DNA of 64,000 nucleotides, taken from assembly GCA_029747015.1 (NCBI GenBank), contig JAKOGI010000053.1:1456001-1520000 (forward strand). Direction: 5' to 3'. A program made the translations under genes and the position numbers. Below are positions 32,748 through 42,925 of this stretch, in pieces (position 1 is the stretch's first letter; each line of letters begins with the position of its first letter). Origin of the DNA: Carnegiea gigantea. Its lineage: Eukaryota > Streptophyta > Magnoliopsida > Caryophyllales > Cactaceae. The notes beneath the pieces are model-generated. The model made no database searches and was not told where the DNA came from. It saw only the letters and a list, made by a program, of their open reading frames with translations.

Positions 32748-34089
32748 TCAAATACTGCGAATACCAACTAAGTCCGAGCAATGCTTGAACTTAGCTCTGG
32801 GAGATGACTTATATGAACTTTCCTTCATATAACCTGTCACAGTAGATGCCTGTAAGACATTGAGGCCTCCTTGCCTTAAACCCTTTAGCAGAATCCTACT
32901 GCCCTTTGAGACCTTCAGAACTCCACCTTCAGCTGAATATTTGCACCCTTTGGATTCAAAGGTGCCTAACGAGATGAGGCTACGCTTCAAGTCAGGAACG
33001 TGACGAGCATTCGATAGAGTCCTGACAACACCATCATGAGTCTTGATTTTAACAATACCAATTCCAATTACATTACATTGGGAATTGTTGCCCATGTGAA
33101 CAACAGTTGAGTCAACTGGATCATATGTTGAAAACCAATCCTTGTGAGGACACATACGATAGGTACACCCAGAATCAAGAATCCAATCAGAATTGCTCCC
33201 CCTTCAGTAGAGGTAGCAAACAGAACGTCACCATCAGAATCAGATTCAGCAAACGAAGCTTCTGCAGGCTCCTGAGAATTATCTTCTTCTTTCTCCTTCT
33301 TCTTTTGCAATTTCCAGCAGTTAGCAACAATATGACCCAATTTACCACAGTAATTGCAGGTCTTACCAGCATGAGGATTTTTAGACTTAAAACGGTTCTT
33401 ACTCCTATTACCGTTCCCCTTTTCAGTTGTTGTACCCCTTACTGCTAATCCCTCAGCAAAATCAGCATGAATGTCAAGATCAAACTTCTCCTTAGACAAC
33501 AGGTTTGACTTAACATCCTCAAATGATATAGTATTAGAATTACTATATAGCATAATCTCCTTAAAGTGTTTATAAGAAGGGGTAACGACACAACAAGTAA
33601 AATAGCCTTATCCTCATCCTCAACGTTCACATCTAGACTCTCCAAGTCAACAAGAATAGAGTTAAACTCATTCAAATGCTTTTGGACAGGGGTACCTTCA
33701 GCCATACGAAAGGTATATAACCTTTCCTTCAAACGGATCTTGTTGGCAAGACTCTTCGTCATCTAGAGTTCCTCCAGCCGAGGCCAAAGATCCACCGCAG
33801 TTGACTTATCAAGCACCTCTCGCAAGACATGTGGTGCCAAGCACAACTGTATGGCTGAAACCGCTTTCAGCTCCAGTTCCTCCCATTCGTCCTCCGTCAA
33901 CCACCCACGTCTCTTCTTCACATCTTCAGCCCACTGTTCTTCTGTCATCTTCTCAGGTTTCACGTGAGGTCCCTTCAGAACCTTCCACAACCCGTGTTGA
34001 ATGAGAACTGCTCTCATCTGCACCTTCCAAAGATTAAAACTAATCTCCCCATCGAATTTCTGAATATCTACCTTCATGAGAGAAGACAT
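32748..34089 (-). pseudogene. E5 gag-protease, copy 2 (several lesions)
   Basis: Same organisation as copy 1: start at 34089 (MSSLMKVDIQKFDGEISF) and C-terminus AKFKHCSDLVGIRS at about 32755. An in-frame TAG after WPRLEEL near 33763, a frameshift near 33585 and another near 33199 (one C fewer than copy 1) interrupt it. The knuckle is CNYCGKLGHIVANC. Here the protease motif keeps DSG but the following His is Arg. The two copies have therefore decayed independently since they were duplicated. Confidence 0.87.
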
Positions 34090-34096
34090 CCTATAA

Positions 34097-34113
34097 CCAA
34101 AACTCTGATACCA
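34097..34113 (-). promoter_or_regulatory. E5 primer-binding site, interior 2
   Basis: Minus strand reads TGGTATCAGAGTTTTGG, identical to the site of E8 at 55351-55367. Confidence 0.9.
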
Positions 34114-34115
34114 CT

Positions 34116-34723
34116 TGTTAGGAATAATATCAGAGTAACAGTAATAGCGGAAGCGATAGGATGAGTTAGAGATTCAGAATTCAAGTGAATAACAGAAAAC
34201 AGAAATAAGAAGACAAGAGATTTAACGTGAAAAACCCAATACGGGAAAAACCACTTACGGCGACAGCACCAGAACAATTCACTATGAGCGGGAAGAATAT
34301 AACACGATCACAATCACCACAGTGATTTTCTAAGAGCAGAATTACAACCTCTCTATTGTAATCTCTCACAAAGTACTTCTACCTCTCATTGTATGTATGA
34401 GTACTGGAGTTATTTAGATCCTAGGCTTGACCCTCTTTATATAGGGTCTAAACAGTAGGGTTTTCCCCCTTAGCATGCAACCCTAGCCGCTAGGTGGAAT
34501 CCCCCCTCGAACAGAACCCTAACCGCCTCCCGAAAGAGGCGGCGTAAAAACACGGGGCACGACCGTGCCACGTGGCACGGTCACCCTGTGCCACATGGCA
34601 CGGCACCCCCGTGCCGTTTTTCTGTCCTCTTCGACTGGACGTTCTTCATCTTGACACGCCCGTGTCTTGTGTAGCACGGTCCCACTGTGCCGGTACTTGG
34701 ATTTTGGGCCACGAAACCCAACA
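34116..34723 (-). repeat. E5 LTR 3
   Basis: 608 bp. G-box palindrome at 34562-34581, minus-strand TATA at 34436-34443. The outer edge is followed by CTATC, the target duplication. Confidence 0.92.
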
Positions 34724-34728
34724 CTATC

Positions 34729-35310
34729 AGTTCGTAGTGCACGTTAATTCATTAGTCAACGACAGCTATAGTCACTCAAATCATGTTCGAAGGCTCCAAT
34801 AGGTCTCTAGATATCGGGGTCTTGCCAAACACCACTTGACTGGAACCATACTTTGTTGTTGCTGTATTTTGTAGATTCAAATTCTTTATTTTACCTGAAG
34901 TCTGAACTCCAGGCTAGATATGGATGCTCGACATTCTGATTTTGACTTAAAAAACAAACAAAACTTTCAGAAAGTAGGCCAGTTGTCATAACATCCAGAC
35001 ATACGCAGCTTAAACACTCAATCTGAGTAACACAGGCAAAAGCATTTTGCTAGAAGTAGTGATTTGCATTCTTAGTTGAGCAATCCAAGAGGTGTTTCCG
35101 TATCCAGGAAAGCAGATTGATCCTTAGGCCAGTGGTAATCCACTATTATTGGTTCTTCTTCTTTGCTTTACTTTCCATTGTTGTTTGATCATCAACTGCA
35201 TCATGCTGGATGTAGGATCTAGAAGAATGTAGTGTGAACTGAGTGGCCCATTAATGTGGCCAAAGCATCAAAGCTAATGTTCTATTGTACATGTCTGAAC
35301 CACAGCCAGA
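34729..35310. other. tRNA-cluster spacer
   Basis: Aligns with 26640-27150. No gene seen. Slightly A-rich, with no long open frame. Confidence 0.45.
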
Positions 35311-35371
35311 CTCGACCTTAGCTCATTTGGTAGGGCACAGCACTGTGGTTGGTCAACGTCTCAATGTTGGA
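35311..35371 (+). pseudogene. tRNA-Tyr relic, 3' part lost
   Basis: Sequence ctcgaccttagctcatttggtagggcacagcactgtggttggtcaac matches the 5' half and intron start of tRNA-Tyr. The T-arm is missing. The anticodon position reads GTG. Confidence 0.6.
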
Positions 35372-35744
35372 TTTCTGTTTCCAAGTTTTGTCCTTTCTTG
35401 CTCCTTAGACGTGCTTGTCTGTGGATCCAAATTCTTCCCTAGAATATATCAATGTATCTCCTGGCTTCATGTATGCATTTTTATATTTTGATATTATGCC
35501 GGGTGAATTAAAATTTAACTTTTTATTTGACAAGCATTCTTTATGGGATTGTTATATATTTTATACTATTTGTTAATTAGCAGTACATGAACTTCGTGGA
35601 TGATCGTTGCCTCAAAGGGCTAAAGAGTCTTTCATTAGAATTAGGCATGGCAGAATTTTTTTACATCATGTAATTTTCTCTTATTATTGTGATTTTTATT
35701 CCATCCAATGTGGCAATAGGGATTTTACCAACGTTTTCATTGAA
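35372..35744. other. Spacer duplicated at 1600-1743
   Basis: Its right part (about 35646-35745: gatttt, tccaatgtggcaatagggattttacc, cattgaacca) is the duplicate of 1608-1720. It carries the left edge of the E6 insertion site. No gene. Confidence 0.5.
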
Positions 35745-35749
35745 CCAAA

Positions 35750-36085
35750 TGAAGGAATTAATACATTGAATTAAGCGTTACCGAATTTACCTTAATCTTG
35801 CAGCGAAAGATGATCAAACCTTGGCTTTGAATCACTGGCCGAGGAAAGAACTCAAAATTTAAAGAACCTTTACGATCCCACAACCTAAGAGCTCTAGGAT
35901 TTTGTGCATAAAATTCTCTTTAGAGAACCTTTAGTGTGTCTTCTGTGTTTTTTCTCTTAGACTGGTCCCCTTTTAATATTAAATAGACAGTCGAGGAACA
36001 AGGGCTTCAGAGGTGGCTAACCGTCAACTTAATATGCTTGTTGGGCTCGCACCCTTTATGAGTGTATTACACCCTAAGTCTAATA
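35750..36085 (-). repeat. E6 3' LTR
   Basis: 336 bp. It starts TGAAGGAATTAATAC and ends TCTAATA, where the other copy ends CCAACA. The purine-rich agttggaga on the minus strand follows as polypurine tract. It is clearly diverged from the right LTR. Confidence 0.82.
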
Positions 36086-37990
36086 TCTCCAACTCACACA
36101 TAAGGGAATGCTTATTTCCACCCTAAGGAAAACTTATTTTTCTTTTATTTCTACACAATCTTCATACTAGGCAAATAGATCATGCGACCAACATATTTAT
36201 GAGAGATCTACGCCATACATATGTTAGGAATATATGCCCTGTCATTGAGAACCACGAATGAGTAGTTAGAAGAATACAAGTACCTTAGATCATTTCACTC
36301 TCATTAACATGTTCGACTTTGATCTCATCAAATCTCATATTTCATATTCCCAATTATGATCTATATGTCATGACTGGTGTACAAATGAATAGAAATTAAT
36401 GAGATTCTGCGAATGATCTTCCACTTCTCACAAGACTCTCTACCAAATCCATCTCATTTTTTTAAATTGTCCCACCAGACCGAATCACTCATGATTATTT
36501 GGCAACACACTAAGATATCTCAAGACACTGATTGGAGTCCTAAGGGCATCAATATAAGGCCATAGCCTTATGGGGTCTCTCACAAATATAAGTAGAGATC
36601 TAATTTATATTAACCCAATTAGTCATCTCTTACACACATGGTATGAGACATATGCTACAGCATTCTCTCATTTTCCATGGAGCATATGTCTTTTGGTTCT
36701 TTATCCAAAATGTTACATAGATGATATTTGGATACCATATTGTCCAAACTAAGTTCTCAAATCTACTTATTAACTTGAACGCATATATAACCTCTTCGAG
36801 GTAGACTAGGTAAAATTCATTTTTACCCATATGTTGTAATGATCTTTTGTCATTATCAAGGAGAAATTCATGATTTTAAATTGATAGATTCTAATAATTA
36901 TCTTTGTGATAATTTTACTTAAAATCTAGCCTCATCTCCCATTGATACTGAAATCAATGGAGGTGGTTACCCATGTAATCAGGGGACTAATCTCAAGTCT
37001 GCCCGACATACTTTTCATATTAAAAAATGCACATCAAGTATCCATAAATAAGAATGCATATTCAAATATTCTAATAATAAGTGTATCCAAACAACTTATT
37101 TGAATTTCACACTATTAGACAATCACTTGAGAACATTAGGAAAATAATTTATGAACAACATGTAGGGCCATAGTTGCCATCTACGAATATTGTTAAGCTT
37201 TTATGTGCTCAAGAACCACATCCCCTTACTAAGGCTACCTCAATGGCTCTACAACCATTTTCTTTGTAGGAAAGTATTTTACGTTCACTCTCCTTGAGTG
37301 CTACCATGTCAACAGAATTTGACTTTTATGTCTAATCAGTTTGATCTATGATAATACTTAAGGTTCTTGACACGTGTGATTGCAACTTGTCCTAGCAAAC
37401 CATTTCTGGGTAGTAATATTTGGTTCTCCAATAAAATAATCCACGTACCTCTTCAACCAAATAGACTCTTGCACATTTAAGGATAGAATCATAAATTCTT
37501 CTTATGACAAGGTAACATGTGACTGGTTCTTGTTACTTTAGCACCATTACTATGTTGGGAGACATATTTGGAGGTTCATTCCTCATTTAACCTACCATAG
37601 TAAAGACTATTGCACCCTTTTTTTATGCAAGTTGTTACCTATGCATAAAAAGCACAATGTCAGAGGGTCCTTTTAGGTTTCTTAATTATGACTTAACTGC
37701 CTGCCAATATGCTAGTTTCAGGTCAAGTTGATATATATTTAAAGATTCCAAGTCTAATATGCTCCATGTCATGCATTAGACTTCTAATCACACCTAAAAA
37801 ATCAAGTTCTGCTCATTACTCCTTTTCTAATAGAGTGTGACAAATTTTGCTGTAATGCCTTGCCTTTGTTGAAGTGAGTAGTAATAGAGTCATAATTATG
37901 TATATTTGATTATTCAAAGAACTTTCGATGTCATTCTCTTTGGGAAAAGGACTAACCTTTTTGAATGTTCTGTCAAAAACTTTATTTTAA
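36086..37990. other. E6 interior, RT/RNase H region, unreadable
   Basis: By position this should hold the RT C-terminus and RNase H of E6. I could not recognise any motif; the frames are too broken. No other gene seen. Confidence 0.4.
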
Positions 37991-38029
37991 GAGCATAGTC
38001 TAGTTCATCCACATTAATCGTCTCAAAGT

Positions 38030-38110
38030 TAGATGATGACAATACCTTTTGCCTTACTTAGTAACTCTACACCATTTCTAGCTATCAGTAAGTCATCCAC
38101 ATATCATGAC
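38030..38110 (-). pseudogene. E6 reverse transcriptase fragment with YVDD
   Basis: The minus strand reads YVDDLLIARNGVELLSKAKG, with the catalytic YVDD at 38103-38092. This is the conserved polymerase motif of copia RT. Flanking frames are broken, with an in-frame stop two codons before the motif, so only this island can be supported. Confidence 0.72.
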
Positions 38111-39726
38111 TTGACTATACAATTACTTTTGGACATTTTGATATCAATCAAGTTGTAGCCATTAGAGATAATCACACTGTGAAAAACAAGTATACCAATT
38201 CACTGAAAAGATTTTAAGGTCACAATTGACCTCACATGTCCACAAACCTTATGTTTGTGACCCTTTTCAATGGAGCTTCAAGCTTAGTATTTACACATTC
38301 ATATTGTGACTTTTAGTCTAAAATAGTGATAATAGTTACAGAAAGGTGAAAATTAGGATAAAGCACACAAGAAGAGGGAAAAACTCTTTGTAATTGATCT
38401 TATCCTATTGTGTGCACGCTTTGCAACAAGTTGAGCCTAATGTCAACTTTGTCATTAGCTTTGTAATTTAAGAACTAATACGTTCTTAAATAACTTTATG
38501 TCCTGCAAGGTTAATCAGATGTTCACCTTCATTTACTCCATTTTATTTTCATAGCCTTAATGTACTTGTCCTCAGAAGGATGGAAAGCGAATCTTTGCTC
38601 ATTTCCATTTTGCAGGAGTGTCATGAAAGATTCATGCAGCTCATTGCCCAAATGGCATGGAGGAATGCTTTCTGGCAATCATGTCTTCTCAAAGATTCAT
38701 ATAATCACAAACCGTTTCCTCTTTGGATCAATTTTACTCTTACTCAAACCAAGACCAATCATCCTGTTCCCACTTAGAACAAGAATAAAATTTACTCCAA
38801 CTTGGAACAAGAATAGGATCACTTTCATTTGCTCTTGATTATGAAGGTGAACCTTGATGATAAACTTATTCATCATCCTCTGCTTGAATGAAGGGATCTA
38901 ATTCAGTTTAGAGAACTAATAAAGATAATTTTTAACTCATCTCACCCTTCTTTAGAAATCCATTATCTAGAATGTGATATACATTGGTTAAATTTTAGTT
39001 ACACTCCTACTGTCTTACAGCCCAATGACTCAAAAAACTTTCAAGGTTAGAGTATCTCATATAGACGCTTCCTTCCCCCTTTGGCACTTCCCTAGGAGGG
39101 TTTGTGTTGATAGGTCATATACTAATGAGGTCCAATGACTCTTAGACTAGGCCCCATAACTCATATAGAGTGGTAGCAACTTACTTTACAAGCACAAGGG
39201 TAAGATCATACATTGCAACAAAAAGAGATATCCTTAACAAGAGATTCACAAATTTTGTGCAATTTTGATCCTACCATATTGGGGAGCATTCTATTTTTTT
39301 TTTCTCCACAACAGTATTTTGTTGTACGTTTTTAGGATAATTAGCTAATTAACCATCCCTTTATCTTCACAATATTCATCATAATAATGCCAACAAATGT
39401 TTACTATTGATTTTGTCTTTGTGGCCTTAACCTCTTGAATTTAATTGAACTTCATCAATTACAAGTTTTCTAAAGCAACTTATTGCTTTAGACTCATATG
39501 AGGTCAAATAAACAAGACCAAATCAAGTGAAATATGATGAAATGTAGAAGCTCTATGCCTTATTATCACATTCATCGGACGATAAACGTTCAAATGAAAT
39601 TACTATAATGGAAATAAGGCTCTTAGTAACCTTTATAAAACTAAATATTTTTCCCGTTGTTTTTCCTGCCAGACTATGTTCATAAGTAGCCTTGTGTTTC
39701 CTAAAAAATCTTATTTCATCAGCTTT

Positions 39727-39760
<34 letters not shown>

Positions 39761-39772
39761 TATATATATATA

Positions 39773-39813
<41 letters not shown>

Positions 39814-40331
39814 TTTTGACCTGTATACCCTAGTCCAATATGACAAATAAACATTTTACATCATTATAATTATGTGAATATGGAAAAAACAAACACTTGG
39901 AATAATGGAACAAATATGCAATCCATTACAGGTAAACTATTTCTAATAAAGCAGAACCAAAACTAAAGGTGTTCTTAAAAGAAAACTAACTAGGCCTCAA
40001 TTTCATGAACATAGTCAAATAAAAACAACATAGCAACATTATTCTAACGAATCTCAAGTAGGATTTCACATAGGATAAAGTATCGGCCACTATGCAGGAC
40101 TAACTTGAATGTTCCGGTTCCTCCAACAACTACCTTGTTGTTGTCTGCACATGTGTCCTCATCGAATCATGTAAGAACCCATTGGAAACCCAATAAAGCT
40201 TCATGACCCTTAGCTCTTTGGTTCGGATTTCTGAACCTACAATCTATATATGATTAGTTTTAGAAAGAAGAATACAACTAACAACACAAACGTCACTGGG
40301 AGATATTGCTAAGTACCTTCTGAGGTTCCTT
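38111..40331. other. E6 interior between RT island and Gag knuckle
   Basis: Expected to contain protease, integrase and the RT N-terminus of E6 on the minus strand. Apart from the TA repeat I could not place motifs. The plus-strand frame at 38560-38838 resembles nothing known. Confidence 0.4.
39728..39811. repeat. (TA)n microsatellite
   Basis: About 84 bp of almost uninterrupted TA dinucleotides with two short interruptions (agatata, atctata). Confidence 0.95.
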
Positions 40332-40373
40332 GCAATCACGAGCATGGTGACTCATTTGATCAGAATTGAGGCA
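40332..40373 (-). pseudogene. E6 Gag zinc-knuckle remnant
   Basis: The minus strand reads CLNSDQMSHHARDC, a CCHC knuckle in which the second Cys is Ser (TCT). Spacing is the usual C-x2-C-x4-H-x4-C. Confidence 0.65.
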
Positions 40374-40584
40374 CTTAGCTTGCATTAAATCCTTCTTCCT
40401 TACACATTTTATTTTACCTTGTTAGTCATGCTCAAGTTCCTCATTTGACTGAGTCGTCCCAATCTAATTCCTTTGGTCCTTCATTTTAGAACCATTCCTT
40501 TTAAATTAGAGGTTGACATGTGCACTTTTGCATCTATCATTTCAGTGGCCTCTTGTCACTCTTCCTCTAACTCAAGTCATTACC

Positions 40585-40745
40585 TAATGTCCTCAAAAGT
40601 AACAATATGCTTAGTCTGAGACAAGACCATCTTAACATGGATCCAGCCATTAGGCAAGGAACGGATCACATCATGAACTTGTTGCTTATCGGTCAGTTCA
40701 TAGCCCATTTTAGCCAATTTACTAATCATATTTACGCCTTAAATG
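40585..40745 (-). pseudogene. E6 Gag core remnant
   Basis: The minus strand reads ISKLAKMGYELTDKQQ and VIRSLPNGW, then KHIVTFEDI. The pattern LxxLG-Y/F-x-L followed by ILxSLP is typical of the copia Gag (UBN2) domain. A stop follows within a few codons. With the knuckle at 40332 downstream it fixes the element's orientation. Confidence 0.7.
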
Positions 40746-40749
40746 TTCC

Positions 40750-41929
40750 TTCAAGGAGACATACAGGCTCTTCTTATAACTTTCAAACCTAAAAACGAGA
40801 TACCTAAGTTTAACAATTGCGGCAGCTGACATGGTGCATGTAAAACACAAAAGGTTTACAATCAGTACAAAAGCAGACATGCCTTTATAATATTTTAGCA
40901 TATACATATCACTTGGCAATAACCGACATAGTTAATATACACAAACGTAGACTCTAGAGTCGAAAGTTCACGTATTTCCCAATCACCATCGTTGGAATGA
41001 ATATTTTAGTGCAATTAACTTTGTTGTTTCATTCCAAATTACCAAAACAAAAATTGAAATATTCTAAAACAAATTCTCAAATTCTAATCAAAGAGGGTCT
41101 GCCAACGTCAAGAATATTTAAAGAAAATCCTACATATATCCATATGAAAAAGAATTCAATCATTTTGGCATAATATGTATATTTAACAAAAACTCTCAAA
41201 AAAAAAAATTTTTCGGTTAAGAAATTTCAAATGTCCTCTCACCTAAACTATTTAGCGAGGTACATATATAATTTATATACAATTTGGAGGTTACAACATA
41301 TGAAGCATATTCTCATAATATGCAACATAATATTCATGAATTTCAATCAAGCATATATAGACTCATTATATATAGCATGAAATTTAATTGAAAATAAAGA
41401 AGCTAAACATCATAGAGATTTCACATAATATTCTCACTTAAATTAATCTCAATGATATCAAATCAACATGCTCATATTTCTCATCAAATTCAATCGAATG
41501 AAATATGCTCAAAATGAAAGATTCTCTAAGAATCACATAATATTTCATTCCCAAGACAATGATATCAAATATCATATTAAACATATACTCACAAAAAAAA
41601 GTATTGAGATATTCACATTATGTGTCATAAATTTATAATAAATTGACAAGGCGAAAAGTTTCTAATCAGATTTTGGACATAAGAATACCCAATAAAAAAT
41701 CCCAAAAACAATGCTAAAAATGCCCATACGTAAAAGATCTCTTACTATGAAAGCCTATTATTATCAATTGATGAAGCATAATGTGAAATCTTTCAGAAAA
41801 AACAAACATCCAAAAATAAAACATAACAATCAGGGTTTAACCCTTTGGCCAACAAGTAAACCCTTTATTTGGTCAATCCCAGTCAAGCCTTTAGTCAACT
41901 TTGAAAAGATTTTAAATTTTGAGCATTTT
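40750..41929. other. E6 5' untranslated/leader region
   Basis: Very A+T-rich, no gene recognised. By position it lies between Gag and the 5' LTR of E6. Confidence 0.4.
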
Positions 41930-41942
41930 TTTAATTGCTAAA

Positions 41943-42184
41943 GCAGGTCGCAGTAGGGCCTCACGCTACGGATGGCAACAGGGCAGGTTGGGAACGGGGG
42001 GCTATATTTTCCGTCCCTGTCCCCCCTAAGATCCCCGCCCCCATCCTTGCCCCTTTCTTCATTGCGAGGAAACAATTCTCCCCCGTCTCCGTCCTCAGGG
42101 GGATCTAATCATGAATTTCGGCTCGTTTTTGTCAAATTGATCCATGGAATATGTCCCAAACAAGTTTTAGGATCCACCTAAACC
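41943..42184. mobile_element. 242-bp G+C-rich insertion with 13-bp direct flanks
   Basis: A segment with purine/pyrimidine-skewed G+C-rich blocks (gggaacggggggc, ccctgtcccccc) sits in otherwise A+T-rich E6 DNA. TTTAATTGCTAAA occurs exactly at both edges (41930-41942, 42185-42197). Such long duplications point to target-primed retroposition, but I see neither an A-tail nor tRNA boxes. Class unknown. Confidence 0.5.
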
Positions 42185-42925
42185 TTTAATTGCTAAAAAC
42201 AAGAAAAAACCCATAAATTGAAAAAAATGATTCGAAAAACATGCAATTTTCACCGACAAGCTTGGCGTGATTTCAGCCAAATTCCAGCAAATTAGCCTAT
42301 GATATTAGAGGGCTTTCACTCAAAACTTCATGGTTAACAAAAGACACAAAGTAATTGTAAGCAATGGATGACCTTAAAAGGAACCCTAACCCTAGAACTC
42401 ACCGAAAGTATTTCGTTAATTCGGCCACACTTCCAATCAATTCTCAGCATGAATTGAGGAATTTCACTTGAAATTTTATGGGTAAAAAAAAAAAAAACCA
42501 CAAAACAATTGCAAGAAACAATGGCTAAAACCAATCAAAAACGAATTGCATTTTTCAGACAAATCCTAATTGTGCTCCCGAAGTTTTTGCCAAACTTGTA
42601 GGCCAAATTATGGTCAAACATACTAGAATTTTGAGGGCTTTTACTTAGGACACAAGCTAAACATGATTCAGCAGCAATTGAGGAAAATTCATCCAAATTT
42701 TGGCCGAAATCAAGTTCTATTACTTGACTTAAGCCTTAGAAGCACGCGACAACTTCTTTGCCAACAATCGGACAAAATTTCGATCAAATTAACTGATAAG
42801 TGAGGGTTTTTGGTCGAAATCAAATGGGTAAGGTAGTTCTTGCATCAATTTGAATCAAAATTGAATGAAATCAACAATTGAGAAATCGGATTTAGGGTTT
42901 CATATACGAAGAACCTTAGAATTTC

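Larger units (their letters stand above)
29934..34723 (-). mobile_element. E5: LTR-gag-LTR-gag-LTR composite (TR-GAG type)
   Basis: Three LTRs of one family (29934-30561, 32033-32646, 34116-34723) enclose two near-identical interiors of about 1.47 kb (30562-32032, 32647-34115). The composite has one perfect 5-bp duplication CTATC at its outer edges (29929-29933, 34724-34728) and none at the middle LTR. Each interior has an initiator-Met-type primer site, gag, a protease region, then directly the last residues of RNase H and a polypurine tract. Integrase, RT and most of RNase H are absent. LTRs, primer site and polypurine tract match E8, so E8-like elements are the likely enzyme source. Gag-only LTR elements of this kind are known in plants as TR-GAGs. 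Confidence 0.92.

Noticed and set aside
29934..34723. CRISPR-like or satellite array
   Set aside because: The spacing is explained by three LTRs and two coding interiors with primer sites and polypurine tracts; this is plant nuclear DNA.
30392..34802. Plus-strand frames with repeated ATWHG/RATWHG patterns
   Set aside because: They are translations of the palindromic GTGCCAC repeats in the E5 LTRs, antisense to gag.
39553..39846. Minus-strand frame rich in Tyr-Ile
   Set aside because: It is a translation of the TA microsatellite.
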